From the NCBI RefSeq assembly GCF_000378945.1, contig NZ_KB900539.1, forward strand, positions 3,788,588-3,852,587: a stretch of 64,000 nucleotides of DNA, read 5' to 3'. Positions within the stretch are counted from its first letter, which is position 1; every line of letters starts with the position of its first letter. The position numbers were made by a program, and so were the translations under genes. Below, piece by piece: positions 20,088 through 30,328 of this stretch. The notes under the pieces are model-generated. The model was not told the DNA's origin and searched no databases. It was given only the letters and a program-made list of their open reading frames with translations. This DNA is from Methyloversatilis universalis EHg5. GTDB lineage: Bacteria; Pseudomonadota; Gammaproteobacteria; Burkholderiales; Rhodocyclaceae.

Positions 20088-20909
20088 ATGTACAAGCTCG
20101 TTCTGCTGCGCCACGGCGAATCCGTCTGGAACAAGGAAAACCGCTTCACCGGCTGGACCGACGTCGGTCTGACCGACAAAGGTGAAATAGAGGCCCGCGA
20201 AGCCGGCCGTCTGCTCAACCGTGAAGGCTACCGCTTCGACATGGCCTTCACTTCGGTGCTCAAGCGCGCCAACAAAACGCTCTATGTCGCGCTCGAACAG
20301 CTGAACCTGATGTGGATCCCGATCCGCCCGACCTGGCGGCTGAACGAACGCCACTATGGCGCGCTGCAGGGCCTGAACAAGGCACAGACCGCGCAGAAGT
20401 TCGGCGAGGAACAGGTGCTGGTGTGGCGCCGTTCCTACGACACCCCGCCGCCGGCGCTGGAAGAGGACGATCCGCGCCTGGACCGCAAGAACCCGCGCTA
20501 CGCCGAAGTGCCGGACGCCGAATTCCCGCGCACCGAATGCCTGAAGGACACCGTGGCCCGCGTCATCCCGTTCTGGGACGCGGAAATCGCGCCGCAGATC
20601 AAAGCCGGCAAGAACGTGCTCATCGTCGCTCACGGCAACAGCCTGCGCGCGCTGATCAAGTATCTGGACAACGTGTCGGAACAGGACATCCTGGGTCTGA
20701 ACATTCCGACCGCACAGCCGCTGGTGTATGAGCTGGACGAAAACCTGAAGCCGACCCGCCATTACTACCTCGGCGATCAGGAAGCCATCCGCGCCGCCAT
20801 CGACGCGGTGGCCAACCAGAGCCGTGCGGTGCCGCAGCGTCAGCGCCCGCCGATTCCGGAATCCGAAGAGCCGCAATCGGCCGAACAGCGCGCACCGTGG
20901 ATGGAGTGA
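20088..20909 (+). CDS. gpmA: 2,3-bisphosphoglycerate-dependent phosphoglycerate mutase
   Basis: Interconverts 3- and 2-phosphoglycerate in glycolysis and gluconeogenesis. The 273-residue protein has the phospho-histidine motif [10 protein letters not shown] near the N-terminus, [24 protein letters not shown] and the second catalytic histidine [10 protein letters not shown]. It carries an extra charged, proline-rich tail of about 25 residues ([13 protein letters not shown]) beyond the E. coli enzyme. Its stop overlaps the GTG start of the envC-like gene (GTGA). Confidence 0.97.
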   Translation: MYKLVLLRHGESVWNKENRFTGWTDVGLTDKGEIEAREAGRLLNREGYRFDMAFTSVLKRANKTLYVALEQLNLMWIPIRPTWRLNERHYGALQGLNKAQTAQKFGEEQVLVWRRSYDTPPPALEEDDPRLDRKNPRYAEVPDAEFPRTECLKDTVARVIPFWDAEIAPQIKAGKNVLIVAHGNSLRALIKYLDNVSEQDILGLNIPTAQPLVYELDENLKPTRHYYLGDQEAIRAAIDAVANQSRAVPQRQRPPIPESEEPQSAEQRAPWME

Positions 20910-22156
20910 AGGGCTGGCTGATCCGGGCGCTGCTGTGCGCACTGCCCGGAGCCGCCCTCGCCGAGCGCGCAGTCCAGCCCGGACCGGACCAGCTGCGCGC
21001 TCTGCAGCAGCGCATGGAAGCGCTGCGCGATGAACTGAACCAGTCTGAAAGCGCCCACCGCGAAGCCCGCGACGAGCTGCACAGCTCGGAAAAAGCGATT
21101 TCCGACGCCACCCGCACGCTGCGCGACATCAGCGACCGCCGCCGGGCGGTTGAAGCCACTCTTCTCGACAACCGGCGCGAGGTCGCGGCCGGTGAGGCGC
21201 AACTGCATACGCAGCAGGAGCAGCTGGCCCGGCTGCTGCGCGGCCACCAGCGCGCCGGCGAAGCCGATGCGCTGCGCCACCTGCTGTCCGGCACCGATCC
21301 CAACCAGAGCGCGCGCGACCTGCACTATCTGCGCAGCCTGTCAAAAAGCCAGCTCCGTTTGATGGACGAACACCGCGCCACGCTGGCCAGGCAGCGCGAA
21401 CTGCTGGCCACTCAGGATGCGCAGCTGGAAGAGCTGCGCACACTGGAAGAAGGGCGCGAACGCGAACGCAAGACACTGCAGGCCGAACATGACGTGCGCC
21501 GCAAGGTGCTGGACCGCATCGCCGGCCAGCTGCGCAGCGAGCGCAAGGAACTGGCCCAGCTCAAGCGCGACGAGGCCCGGCTGGGCCGGCTGGTCGAATC
21601 GCTGTCACGCCGCAGCGTGCGCACGCCCCCCCGCCCCGCCGCACAGCCGACCAGCCCCGCAACGCCCGCCGGCGAGGATACGCAGGGCACGGCCGCCGCA
21701 CCGCGCGGCCGCGAAGCCAGCGGCCCGGTGGTGCAGTCGGCGCCGGTGGACCACGGCGGCGTCGCCTTCACGAAACTGCGCGGGCGCCTGCCCTGGCCGG
21801 CCAGCGGAGAACTTGCGCGCCGCTTCGGTGCCCAAAGCGCCGATGGCGGCACACCGCTGCGCGGCATCTTCATCCGCGCAGCCTCCGGCGACGTGAAGGC
21901 GGTCGCTGCCGGCACCGTGGTGTTCGCCGACTGGCTGCGCGGCTTCGGCAACCTGGTCATCGTTGACCATGGCGATCACTATCTGAGCATCTATGGCAAT
22001 AACGAAGCGGTGCTCAAAGCGGTCGGCAGCACGGTGCGAGCTGGTGAGGTGATCGCTTCGGTGGGCGCCAGCGGTGGGGCTTCGGAATCGGGTTTATACT
22101 TTGAATTGAGGCATCAGGGACAAGCGCTCGACCCCTTGAAATGGGTTGCGCAGTAA
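20906..22156 (+). CDS. EnvC-like murein hydrolase activator with degenerate LytM domain
   Basis: Periplasmic activator of cell-division amidases. The 416-residue protein has a signal peptide (cleavage near AALA), a long coiled coil (about 25-215, heptads rich in E, R, Q and L), a proline/alanine linker, and a C-terminal LytM/M23 domain. Zinc-ligand positions are replaced: the usual GxxHxGxD is [10 protein letters not shown] and the HxH motif reads [10 protein letters not shown], as in EnvC, so it is probably catalytically inactive. Start taken as GTG 20906 giving [15 protein letters not shown], with GTGA overlap to gpmA; an in-frame GTG at 20897 is the alternative. ctpA follows. Confidence 0.9.
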   Translation: MKGWLIRALLCALPGAALAERAVQPGPDQLRALQQRMEALRDELNQSESAHREARDELHSSEKAISDATRTLRDISDRRRAVEATLLDNRREVAAGEAQLHTQQEQLARLLRGHQRAGEADALRHLLSGTDPNQSARDLHYLRSLSKSQLRLMDEHRATLARQRELLATQDAQLEELRTLEEGRERERKTLQAEHDVRRKVLDRIAGQLRSERKELAQLKRDEARLGRLVESLSRRSVRTPPRPAAQPTSPATPAGEDTQGTAAAPRGREASGPVVQSAPVDHGGVAFTKLRGRLPWPASGELARRFGAQSADGGTPLRGIFIRAASGDVKAVAAGTVVFADWLRGFGNLVIVDHGDHYLSIYGNNEAVLKAVGSTVRAGEVIASVGASGGASESGLYFELRHQGQALDPLKWVAQ

Positions 22157-22199
22157 GGGTTTCAGCCCGCCCTGGCCATCATTTTCGCGGAGTGCATCG

Positions 22200-23585
22200 A
22201 TGCAGAAGAAGTTGCAGCAAACCGGGCTGGTCTTGATCGGACTGTGCGCCGGCGTACTGCTGAGCCTGAATTTCTCCGCCAACGCGAACAAGACGCCCGG
22301 CTCCACGCTGCCGGTCGAAGAACTTCGCCAGTTCGCCGACGTACTCAACGCGGTGAAATCCGGCTATGTCGAGCCGGTCGATGACAAGAAGCTCATCACG
22401 CACGCGATCAGCGGCATGCTGTCCGGTCTCGATCCGCATTCGGCCTACCTCGATCAGGACGCGTTCAAGGACCTGCAGGCAGGCACCCAGGGCGAGTTCG
22501 GCGGCCTCGGCATCGAGGTCGGCATGGAAGACGGCTTCGTCAAGGTGGTGTCGCCGATCGAGGACACGCCCGCCTTCCGCGCCGGCATCAAGGCTGGCGA
22601 CCTCATCATCAAGCTGGACGACACCTCGACCAAGGGCCTGACCCTGGGCGACGCGGTCAAGCGCATGCGCGGCAAGCCGGCCACCAGCATCCGGCTGACC
22701 ATCGCGCGCAAGGGCGAAACCAAGCCGCTTGAAGTCACGCTGACCCGCGAAATCATCAAGGTGCAGTCGGTGAAGTCCAAGCTGGTCGAGCCGGGCTACG
22801 GCTATCTGCGCCTGACCCAGTTCCAGGAAGCCAGCGCCGAAGACATCGCCAAGCACATTGGCCGGCTGTACAGGGACGGCGAACTGAAGGGTCTGGTGCT
22901 TGATCTGCGCAATGATCCGGGCGGCCTGCTGCATGGCGCAGTCGGCGTGTCGGCCGCCTTCCTGCCACCGAAGTCGCTGGTGGTGTCGACCGACGGCCGC
23001 ACCGAAGACGCCAAGCGCCGCTTCATCGCTGCGCCGGAAGACTATCTGCGCGGTTCGCGCGAGGACTTCCTGGCCACGCTGCCGGCGGGTGCCAAGACCG
23101 TGCCGATGGTGGTACTGGTGAATTCGGGTTCGGCCTCGGCCTCAGAAATCGTCGCCGGTGCGCTGCAGGACCACAAGCGGGCGGTCATCATGGGCACCCA
23201 GACCTTCGGCAAGGGCTCGGTGCAGACCATCATGCCGCTGGCCAACAACACCGCGATCAAGCTCACCACCGCGCGCTACTACACGCCGAACGGCCGCTCC
23301 ATCCAGGCCAAGGGCATCGTGCCGGACATCGTGGTCGAAGAGTCGCCCAACGGTTCGGGTGGCGGACTGCGTCTGCGCGAAGCGGACCTCGACCGCCATC
23401 TGGGCAATGACAAGGAACCGGAGGAATCGGTGGTCAGGCCCGCGGCCGGCAAGGCCAAGCCGGGGCGGGACGACGACGACGACGCCAAACCGGCCGCACC
23501 GTTTGAATTCGCCACCGGCTCGGACTACCAGTTCACCCAGGCCCTGAATCTGCTGAAGGGCCTACAGATCATGCAGAAGAACTGA
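22200..23585 (+). CDS. ctpA: S41 C-terminal processing peptidase
   Basis: Periplasmic or membrane-tethered serine protease with an N-terminal signal/anchor (MQKKLQQTGLVLIGLCAGVL), a PDZ domain (about 95-180; GEFGGLGIEV, RAGIKAGDLIIKLD) and the tail-specific protease core with catalytic serine and lysine in NSGSASASEIVAGAL and GTQTFGKGSVQ. Length 461 is normal. The acidic, low-complexity DDDDD stretch near the C-terminus is unusual. The gene follows envC by 43 bases; EnvC and Ctp proteases both act in peptidoglycan remodelling, so co-regulation is plausible. Confidence 0.95.
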   Translation: MQKKLQQTGLVLIGLCAGVLLSLNFSANANKTPGSTLPVEELRQFADVLNAVKSGYVEPVDDKKLITHAISGMLSGLDPHSAYLDQDAFKDLQAGTQGEFGGLGIEVGMEDGFVKVVSPIEDTPAFRAGIKAGDLIIKLDDTSTKGLTLGDAVKRMRGKPATSIRLTIARKGETKPLEVTLTREIIKVQSVKSKLVEPGYGYLRLTQFQEASAEDIAKHIGRLYRDGELKGLVLDLRNDPGGLLHGAVGVSAAFLPPKSLVVSTDGRTEDAKRRFIAAPEDYLRGSREDFLATLPAGAKTVPMVVLVNSGSASASEIVAGALQDHKRAVIMGTQTFGKGSVQTIMPLANNTAIKLTTARYYTPNGRSIQAKGIVPDIVVEESPNGSGGGLRLREADLDRHLGNDKEPEESVVRPAAGKAKPGRDDDDDAKPAAPFEFATGSDYQFTQALNLLKGLQIMQKN

Positions 23586-23662
23586 GGTCGGGCCTACTGC
23601 GGCCTGTCGAGGCCGCGACCGGGTGGTGCCCGCCGGGCGCCACCGGATGCAGGAGCTGAATC

Positions 23663-24124
23663 ATGGTCGCACATGCCAGCCAGCGTCGTTTCGGCCGCGA
23701 GCACCGCGCGCCGCGCAAACCCGGTTACGGCCCTCAGGCCGGGCTGATGAAGCACCGCGAACTGCGCTTCTGCAAACGCTGTCCGCGCAGCGCCGGCGAT
23801 GCGCTCGACCTGATCGGGCGCATCGGCCGCATCGTGGTGACCGGCCAGCGCGAGCGCGTGATCGCGATCGAATACAGCCTGGCCGAGCACAGCTTCCGCA
23901 GCATTGAACGGGCGTTGCGCAAGCACGGTTTCGTGCTCGACCGCTCGATCGGCATGCGGCTCATTCGCGCCGTGCTCTATTTCTGCGAGGACACCCAGCT
24001 GCGCAACCTGAAACAGCCGGAGCGGCTGATCAAGAAATCGAACGAAATCTACGTGCAGGCCTGGGAACACCACGCGCACGGCGACCACGACGACACCCCG
24101 AGCGAACTGCGCGAATACCGCTGA
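23663..24124 (+). CDS. Conserved hypothetical protein
   Basis: 153-residue soluble protein I cannot assign. The N-terminal 28 residues are basic and probably disordered; an alternative ATG at 23747 would start at MKHRELRF. The middle (IGRIVVTGQRERVIAIEYSL followed by RSIERALRKHGFVLD) has a beta-alpha-beta pattern reminiscent of heavy-metal-associated domains but without their CxxC. The C-terminus is histidine/acid-rich (HHAHGDHDD), which could bind metal. AGGAG lies before the ATG. It stands between ctpA and the ThiF/MoeB gene on the same strand. Confidence 0.7.
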   Translation: MVAHASQRRFGREHRAPRKPGYGPQAGLMKHRELRFCKRCPRSAGDALDLIGRIGRIVVTGQRERVIAIEYSLAEHSFRSIERALRKHGFVLDRSIGMRLIRAVLYFCEDTQLRNLKQPERLIKKSNEIYVQAWEHHAHGDHDDTPSELREYR

Positions 24125-24183
24125 GTACGCCGTCCCACCCGCCACATTTCGCCGCCCGCACCCCGAGGCGGCCACCGCCCCCC

Positions 24184-24942
24184 ATGAACGACCAGCAACT
24201 GCTGCGCTACAGCCGCCACATCCTGCTCGACCCGATCGGCATCGAAGGACAGGACCGCCTGCTCGGTTCGCGCGCCCTCATCGTCGGCGCCGGCGGCCTC
24301 GGCTGCCCGTCCGCCCTCTACCTCGCAGCGGCCGGCGTCGGCACGCTGGTCATCGTCGATGACGACGAGGTGGACATGACCAATCTGCAGCGGCAGATCC
24401 TGCACCGCGAACAGTCGGTCGGCCGCGCCAAGGTGGAGTCGGCGCGCGATGCGCTGCACGATATCAATCCGGGCACCGAAGTGATTGCGCTGAAGCAGCG
24501 CCTGGCTGGCGATGAACTGCAGGCACAGGTGGCGGCCGCGGACGTGGTGCTGGACTGCAGCGACAACTTCGCCACCCGCCACGCGATCAACCGCGCCTGC
24601 GTGGCGACCCGCACGCCGCTGGTGTCGGGTGCGGCCATCCGTTTCGATGGTCAGGTGGCGGTGTTCGACAGCCGCGAGCCGGACGCGCCCTGCTATCACT
24701 GCCTGTTTCCGGAAGGCGGCGAATCGGAGGAAGTGCGCTGCGCGGTGATGGGCGTGTTCGCGCCGCTGACCGGCATCATCGGCACGGTACAGGCGGCCGA
24801 GGCGCTGAAGATACTGGCGCAGACCGGCCGCACGCTGGCCGGCCGCCTGCTGCTGCTGGACGCGCTCGGCATGGAGTGGCGCAGCATCACGCTGCCGCGC
24901 GACCCGGGCTGCGCGGTATGCGGCGCGGGTCAGACCGCCTGA
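24184..24942 (+). CDS. ThiF/MoeB/HesA-family adenylyltransferase
   Basis: E1-like enzyme that adenylates the C-terminal glycine of a small sulfur-carrier protein (MoaD or ThiS). The 252-residue product has the nucleotide loop IVGAGGLGCPSALYL, DDDEVDMTNLQRQILH, the DCSDNFATRHAIN motif, and two zinc-binding CxxC pairs (CYHCLFP; CAVCGAG). It matches MoeB in length and form; ThiF cannot be excluded because neither carrier gene is in the window. It follows ctpA as in other betaproteobacteria and ends at a tandem repeat. Confidence 0.9.
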   Translation: MNDQQLLRYSRHILLDPIGIEGQDRLLGSRALIVGAGGLGCPSALYLAAAGVGTLVIVDDDEVDMTNLQRQILHREQSVGRAKVESARDALHDINPGTEVIALKQRLAGDELQAQVAAADVVLDCSDNFATRHAINRACVATRTPLVSGAAIRFDGQVAVFDSREPDAPCYHCLFPEGGESEEVRCAVMGVFAPLTGIIGTVQAAEALKILAQTGRTLAGRLLLLDALGMEWRSITLPRDPGCAVCGAGQTA

Positions 24943-25002
24943 CCCTAGCCCCTAGCCCCTAGCCCCTAGCCCCTAGCCCCTAGCCCCTAGCCCCTAGCCC
25001 CT
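24943..25002. repeat. Tandem repeat of the 8-bp unit CTAGCCCC
   Basis: About 7.5 perfect head-to-tail copies of CTAGCCCC fill the gap between the convergent ThiF/MoeB and NADH dehydrogenase genes, starting directly after the TGA of the former. Each unit contains CTAG, a tetranucleotide scarce in many proteobacterial genomes. No gene overlaps it. A nearby isolated CTAG follows in CTCAAAAGGCTAG. Confidence 0.97.
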
Positions 25003-25009
25003 CAAAAGG

Positions 25010-26332
25010 CTAGTGCAGCTTCACGTGCGGCTCGGTGCTCTGCTTGATGAAGCGGGCCACCGCGTCGAGCGAGCTCTTGATCCAGCCGTGCAGCGCGATC
25101 TGGTGCATCTGGTACAGCGAGCGGTACATCATGCGCGCGACCAGACCTTCGATGAACATGCTGCCGCCGACCACGCCACCCATCAGATTGCCGGTCGCGC
25201 CACTCTTGCCCAGCGACACCAGCGAACCGAAGTCCTTGTAGCGGAAGGGGCCGGGGTCGCCCTTGCCCTCCAGCCGCATGGCGAAAATCTTCACCAGATA
25301 GCTGGCCTGCTGGTGCGCCGCCTGGGCGCGCGGCGGAATCGTGCCTTCGCCGCCCAGCCAATGACAGGCCGCGCAGTCGCCGAAGGCGTAGATGTCCGGG
25401 TCGTGCGTGGTGACCAGATGGTCGTCCACCACCAGCTGATTGATGCGGTTCGATTCCAGCCCGCCGAAACCGGACAGCATGTTGGGCGCCTTGATGCCGG
25501 CCGCCCACACCATGAGGTCGGCGCGGATGAATTCGCCGCCCGGCGTGGCCAGACCGTCCTGGCGCAGTTCGCTGACGCGCACCGAGGTACGCACGTCGAT
25601 GCCCATGTCGCGCAGCAGCTTTTCAGCCGAGGCCGAAATGCGCGCCGGCAGTGCAGGCAGCACCCGGTCGGCCGCCTCGATCAGCGTGATCCGCACGTCG
25701 CTGCGCGGATCCATGCTGTGCACGCCGAAGGCGCGCAGCACCTTGCTGGTGTGGCGCAGCTCGGCCGACAGTTCGACGCCGGTGGCGCCAGCGCCGATGA
25801 TGGCGATCGACACTTCGTGCGGTTCGCCGCGCTCGGCACGCGCGTCCGCGCGCATGCAGGCGGCCACCAGCTTCTGGCGGAAGCGCTCTGCGTCGTGCGT
25901 GGTGTCCAGCGCCATCGTGTGCTCTTCCGCACCCGGAATGCCGAAGGTATTCACCGTGCTGCCGATGGCAATCACCAGATGGTCGTAATGCAGCTCGCGC
26001 TCCGGCAGCATGGGTTCGCCGTCAAAGTCGGCCACCGCCTCGATATGGATGGTCTTGCGCGCGCGGTCAATGGCCGTCATCCGGCCCATCTGGAACTCGA
26101 AACTGTGCCAGCGCGCCTGCGCGACGTATTCCAGCCGGTGCATGTGCATGTCCATGCGACCGGCCGCGACTTCGTGAAGATGCGGCTTCCAGATGTGGAT
26201 GGGCGAGGCATCGACCAGCACGATGTCGGCCAAGCCCTTGGCGCCATAGCGGTCACCCAGCTGGGTAACCAGTTCGAGGCCGCCGGCGCCGCCGCCGACC
26301 ACCACGATCACGGGTTTCTTGGAATTATTCAT
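25010..26332 (-). CDS. ndh: Type II NADH dehydrogenase (NDH-2)
   Basis: Single-subunit, non-proton-pumping flavoprotein oxidising NADH and reducing quinone at the inner membrane. The 440-residue product has the FAD loop VVVGGGAGGLELV at the start, the NADH loop IIGAGATGVELSAEL, the VWAAGIKAPN segment and IYAFGDCAAC, and an amphipathic C-terminal region (MYRSLYQMHQIALHGW) typical for membrane attachment. It converges on the ThiF/MoeB gene; dsbB lies upstream on the same strand with a 155-base gap. Confidence 0.94.
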   Translation of the reverse strand: MNNSKKPVIVVVGGGAGGLELVTQLGDRYGAKGLADIVLVDASPIHIWKPHLHEVAAGRMDMHMHRLEYVAQARWHSFEFQMGRMTAIDRARKTIHIEAVADFDGEPMLPERELHYDHLVIAIGSTVNTFGIPGAEEHTMALDTTHDAERFRQKLVAACMRADARAERGEPHEVSIAIIGAGATGVELSAELRHTSKVLRAFGVHSMDPRSDVRITLIEAADRVLPALPARISASAEKLLRDMGIDVRTSVRVSELRQDGLATPGGEFIRADLMVWAAGIKAPNMLSGFGGLESNRINQLVVDDHLVTTHDPDIYAFGDCAACHWLGGEGTIPPRAQAAHQQASYLVKIFAMRLEGKGDPGPFRYKDFGSLVSLGKSGATGNLMGGVVGGSMFIEGLVARMMYRSLYQMHQIALHGWIKSSLDAVARFIKQSTEPHVKLH

Positions 26333-26487
26333 GATCTCCTCAGACCGTTAGGGACCGTCTGCTGCGGTCTCCACCCGCCCTGCACGGGAGCGGACGGCGC
26401 ATTCTGCTACAGCGCCCGGCGCTTGTGCAGGCCGGGCGGTCTGACCGTGCCCGGTGTCATCGAGGCGGAACAGTCACCGTCGGCTCT

Positions 26488-26967
26488 TCAGCCACGGCGC
26501 AACGAAAGCAGCACAGCCACCATGGTCAGTACCGCCAGCCACAGCAGCGACCACTCCGGAATGTCCAGACCGAAGATGGGCGGCAGCTTGGCGCCACAGG
26601 TCCCATCGGCGAAGAACACCTGGGGCAGCCACTGCGCCGGCGGCAGGCTGTTGACGAAATCCTCGACCGGATCAAGACCGCAGCTCACCGACGGGTGGTA
26701 GAGCACATACACGTGCCGGCCGGCAACCGCGGCACCGAGCGCTGCCACCAGTCCGGCCGCCCACAGGCCGCTGCGTGCGAGCGCGCCACCGAACAGGCCG
26801 CTCAGCAGGAAGAACACGCCGGCGCCGACGAAGGCATAGCGCTGCAGGATGCACAGCGGGCAGGGCGCCAGCTGCTCGACATGCTGCAGCCACAGCGCGA
26901 AGGCCACCAGGCCGAAACAGAAGTAGGACAGCAGGAAATACAGGCGCGTACGGACCAGGGGCGTCAT
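26488..26967 (-). CDS. dsbB: Disulfide bond formation protein B
   Basis: Inner-membrane enzyme that re-oxidises DsbA and passes electrons to quinone. The 159-residue protein has four hydrophobic helices and both cysteine pairs: CPLC in the first periplasmic loop (APCPLCILQRY) and the second pair in SVSCGLD and DGTCGAKL. The C-terminus follows a long final helix. Neighbouring NDH-2 also feeds the quinone pool but no operon is evident. Confidence 0.95.
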   Translation of the reverse strand: MTPLVRTRLYFLLSYFCFGLVAFALWLQHVEQLAPCPLCILQRYAFVGAGVFFLLSGLFGGALARSGLWAAGLVAALGAAVAGRHVYVLYHPSVSCGLDPVEDFVNSLPPAQWLPQVFFADGTCGAKLPPIFGLDIPEWSLLWLAVLTMVAVLLSLRRG

Positions 26968-27015
26968 CGTGTTCTCGTTATCGTTGCGTAAGGGGCTTGC
27001 GCGATGCAGGCGTGC

Positions 27016-28368
27016 TCAGAGCACGTAGCGTGCGAGGTCCTCGCTGCGGGAAAGTTCGCCCAGACGCGCATCGACATAGGCGCCGTCCACGGTCACGGTG
27101 CGACTGTGCTGGCCAGCATCGAAGGACACTTCTTCCAGCAGCTTTTCCATCACCGTATGCAGCCGGCGCGCGCCGATGTTCTCGGTGCGCTCATTCACCG
27201 ACCACGCTACCTCGGCCAGCCGGCGTATGCCGTCCGGCGCGAACTCGAGCGTGACGCCGTCGGTTGCCAGCAGCGCGGCGTACTGGCGGGTCAGGCAGGC
27301 ATCGGTTGCGGTCAGGATGCGTTCGAAATCGTCCACCGACAGCGACTCCAGCTCGACCCGGATCGGAAAGCGCCCCTGCAGCTCCGGAATGAGGTCGCTC
27401 GGCCGCGACAGGTGGAAGGCACCGCTGGCAATGAACAGGATGTGGTCGGTCTTCACCATGCCGTGCTTGGTGGTGATGGTGGTGCCTTCGACCAGCGGCA
27501 GCAGGTCGCGCTGCACGCCCTGGCGCGACACGTCGGCGCCGCCGTGATCCGAGCGCGACGCCACCTTGTCGATCTCGTCCAGGAACACGATGCCGTGCTG
27601 CTCGACCGCGGCCAGCGCCTGCTGCTTCACCTCGTCCTCGTTGACCAGGCGCACCGCCTCTTCGTCGGCCAGCGCACGCATCGCCTCGCGCACCGTCATC
27701 TTGCGGCTGCGCCGGCGCTGCGTGCCCATGTTCTGGAACATCGACTGCAGCTGGCCGGTCAGCTCTTCCATGCCGGGCGGGGTCAGGATTTCCATCGACG
27801 CCGGCGCCACCGCCAGTTCGATGTCGATTTCCTTGTCGTCCAGTTCGCCCTCGCGCAGCTTCTTGCGGAATTTCTGGCGCGTGCCGCTCTCGTCGGCCGC
27901 CGGCGCATCGACGCCGAAACCGACCGGGCGGGCCGGCGGCAGCAGCACGTCGAGAATGCGGTCTTCGGCGGCGTCTTCGGCGCGGGTACGCACCGCCTTC
28001 ATCGCGCGCTCGCGCAGGTCCTTGATCGCGATCTCGACCAGATCGCGGATGATGGTGTCGACATCGCGGCCGACATAGCCCACTTCGGTGAACTTGGTCG
28101 CTTCCACCTTGATGAAGGGCGCGTTCGCCAGCCGCGCCAGCCGGCGCGCGATTTCGGTCTTGCCGACACCGGTCGGGCCGATCATCAGGATGTTCTTGGG
28201 CGTGATTTCGGTGCGCAGCGGCTCGGCCACCTGAGCGCGGCGCCAGCGGTTGCGCAGGGCCACCGCGACCGAGCGCTTGGCCTGCTGCTGACCGACGATG
28301 TGCTTGTCCAGTTCGGACACGATTTCGGACGGGGTCATGACTTGGGCGGATGCGGACACGGTATTCAC
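27016..28368 (-). CDS. hslU: ATP-dependent protease ATPase subunit HslU
   Basis: Hexameric AAA+ unfoldase of the HslUV protease. The 450-residue product carries Walker [24 protein letters not shown], the I-domain with charged insert, Walker [29 protein letters not shown] and the C-terminal LARYVL tail that docks on HslV. The start is taken as GTG at 28366-28368, which overlaps the hslV stop (GTGA) and is preceded by TGGAG; an ATG at 28336-28338 (MTPSEIV) is closer to the E. coli N-terminus but lacks a ribosome binding site. Confidence 0.96.
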   Translation of the reverse strand: MNTVSASAQVMTPSEIVSELDKHIVGQQQAKRSVAVALRNRWRRAQVAEPLRTEITPKNILMIGPTGVGKTEIARRLARLANAPFIKVEATKFTEVGYVGRDVDTIIRDLVEIAIKDLRERAMKAVRTRAEDAAEDRILDVLLPPARPVGFGVDAPAADESGTRQKFRKKLREGELDDKEIDIELAVAPASMEILTPPGMEELTGQLQSMFQNMGTQRRRSRKMTVREAMRALADEEAVRLVNEDEVKQQALAAVEQHGIVFLDEIDKVASRSDHGGADVSRQGVQRDLLPLVEGTTITTKHGMVKTDHILFIASGAFHLSRPSDLIPELQGRFPIRVELESLSVDDFERILTATDACLTRQYAALLATDGVTLEFAPDGIRRLAEVAWSVNERTENIGARRLHTVMEKLLEEVSFDAGQHSRTVTVDGAYVDARLGELSRSEDLARYVL

Positions 28369-28904
28369 CACTCCAGGGTTTCGATGGTGTGGCTGTGATT
28401 GGTGTAGATGCACAGGTCGCCGGCAATGCCCAGCGACTTGGACACCACCTCGTTCGCCGGCAGATCGGTGTTCTCGACCAGCGCGCGGGCGGCCGACTGT
28501 GCGTAGGCACCGCCGGAGCCGATGGCCACGATGCCGCCTTCCGGCTCCAGCACGTCACCGTTGCCGGTGATGATGAGCGAGGACTCGCGGTCGGCCACCG
28601 CCAGCATGGCTTCGAGCCGGCGCAGCATGCGGTCGGTGCGCCAGTCCTTCGCCAGTTCGACCGCGCTGCGCACCAGATGGCCCTGGTGCTTTTCCAGCTT
28701 GGCTTCGAAGCGCTCGAACAGCGTGAAGGCGTCGGCGGTGCCGCCGGCAAAACCGGCCAGGATGCGGCCCTGATACAGCCGGCGCACCTTGCGCGCGGTG
28801 GCTTTAACCACGATGTTGCCGAGCGTGACCTGACCGTCGCCACCAAGGGCGACCTGATTGGGGCGACGCACCGACAGGATGGTGGTGCCGTGATACTGTT
28901 CCAT
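28365..28904 (-). CDS. hslV: ATP-dependent protease peptidase subunit HslV
   Basis: Proteasome-like threonine protease of HslUV. The 179-residue product has a short propeptide (MEQYHG) before the catalytic threonine of [18 protein letters not shown], and [14 protein letters not shown]. Longer in-frame sequence upstream is not family-like. It overlaps hslU by 4 bases and follows the STAS gene after 73 bases on the same strand. Confidence 0.97.
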   Translation of the reverse strand: MEQYHGTTILSVRRPNQVALGGDGQVTLGNIVVKATARKVRRLYQGRILAGFAGGTADAFTLFERFEAKLEKHQGHLVRSAVELAKDWRTDRMLRRLEAMLAVADRESSLIITGNGDVLEPEGGIVAIGSGGAYAQSAARALVENTDLPANEVVSKSLGIAGDLCIYTNHSHTIETLEW

Positions 28905-28977
28905 GGCGATTCCCGAAAAGATCTGAAAGCAGCCGGGGGCGCGTCTTGCGGCGCCGCGCACGGCAGGGCGGGTGGTG

Positions 28978-30186
28978 TCAGAAACGCCGCTGCTGGATTT
29001 CCGCGACCGCGGCGACACCGATCAGCAGCAGCAGCGCGGCCACCATGGGCCGCACATCGACCAGCCGCGGCTGGCGGCCGGTGGCCTGTACCGCGGTGAT
29101 CACGTTGAACAGCAGGCCGGCGCTGATGAAATCCATCCGGCGCAGCTCCGAACAGTCGACCTTCATCACGCCCTGCGGCAGATCGGCCTGCTGCAGCGCT
29201 GCGAAGGCATCCTGCCGCGCACCGACGACTTCTCCGCGCAGCGCGATCGGACCGCCACAGGCGGGCTGTACGGTCTCGGCCGCCGGCGGCACCAGCACGG
29301 AAGCGACCCAGCGTGCATCCCAGGACGGCGGCGACAGCTCGAAGGTGATCGCGTACTGGATGGCGAATTCCTCGAAATTGGCTTCGTCGCCAAGCTGCTG
29401 CAGCGTTTCCAGATAGAGCAGCCACTGCGCCGGCCCCTGCGCCTCACCCGGCACGATGCGCGGTGCCAGCAGGTCGCGCAGGCCGGCCGTGCTGAGCATG
29501 GCCACGCCATGGCCGCGCCGGCGCACGTCGGTCAGTACGTCCAGCAGCAGGCGGGCGCCGTCTTCGTCGACTTCGTGCAGCCGCGCCAGATCCAGCCTCA
29601 CCACAGGCGCCTTGGCGCTCAGGCGTTCGATCTGCGCAATCGAAGGCTGGCTGGCCGCGGTGAGCTTGCCCGACAGAGTGAGCGTCGGCGGTCCGCCACA
29701 GGCGCCGCCCGAGGGCGTGGCCGGCCAGGTGGGCGCCGAACGCTCGAAGCGTTCGGCATAGGCCAGCGCGTGCGCCTCGAAGGCATCGACCCGTCCCAGT
29801 GCGTGACACAGATCGAACAGCATGGCCCACACCTGTTCGGTCGAACTGCCCAATTCGGCGAACGTGGCCTTTTCCAGTACCGACAGCGCAGCTTCGTCGT
29901 CGCCGTTGGCGAACAGCATGGCGGCTTCTTCAACCACCGGGTTCAGGCCGCTGGACACATCGCGCACTTCAAGTTCGCCCTTGCCGGTGCGGCGGGCACC
30001 GTCCAGCGGGTCCCTGGACACGAAGTCGAGCGAAATCAGCCCGGCCGAAGACGGCGCCGCACTGTGTTCAAAGGCGCTGTCCGGCGCACGGCTGGCCGGC
30101 ACCGCGGAGGGCGCGGCAGGACGAGCCGGCTTCCGGGTTTCGACCTGCGGCGTCGCAGGGGTTTTCTTGAAAAAGGAAAAAGCCAC
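28978..30186 (-). CDS. Protein with two STAS-like domains
   Basis: 402-residue protein with no signal peptide; it begins [14 protein letters not shown] followed by a disordered proline/alanine-rich stretch to about residue 45. A helical region (about 70-150) precedes a STAS/MlaB-like domain (about 165-230; [35 protein letters not shown]) and a second weaker one (about 300-375; [35 protein letters not shown]). STAS domains act in regulatory partner switching or lipid transport; which applies here is unknown. It lies upstream of hslVU, a frequent placement in betaproteobacteria in my recollection. A hydrophobic segment near the end ([14 protein letters not shown]) may be a buried helix. Confidence 0.75.
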   Translation of the reverse strand: MAFSFFKKTPATPQVETRKPARPAAPSAVPASRAPDSAFEHSAAPSSAGLISLDFVSRDPLDGARRTGKGELEVRDVSSGLNPVVEEAAMLFANGDDEAALSVLEKATFAELGSSTEQVWAMLFDLCHALGRVDAFEAHALAYAERFERSAPTWPATPSGGACGGPPTLTLSGKLTAASQPSIAQIERLSAKAPVVRLDLARLHEVDEDGARLLLDVLTDVRRRGHGVAMLSTAGLRDLLAPRIVPGEAQGPAQWLLYLETLQQLGDEANFEEFAIQYAITFELSPPSWDARWVASVLVPPAAETVQPACGGPIALRGEVVGARQDAFAALQQADLPQGVMKVDCSELRRMDFISAGLLFNVITAVQATGRQPRLVDVRPMVAALLLLIGVAAVAEIQQRRF

Positions 30187-30328
30187 GGGTGCGTCGGTTT
30201 GCGTGCCGGTGCGGCTCGGACAGCCGGGCGGCAGTTAAGTGCATATGAACCGTCACTTTACCTGCCAAACCGGGGGCCACGCATCCCCCAGATGTATCAG
30301 GCGGCATCCGCCGCCTGGCCCGCTCCGC

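Noticed and set aside
24943-25002. CRISPR array
   Set aside because: The units are 8 bp with no spacers; it is a simple tandem repeat and no cas genes are present.
27191-29425. 744-codon minus-strand frame spanning hslU, hslV and the STAS gene
   Set aside because: Runs out of register through three confirmed genes; arginine/alanine-rich shadow.
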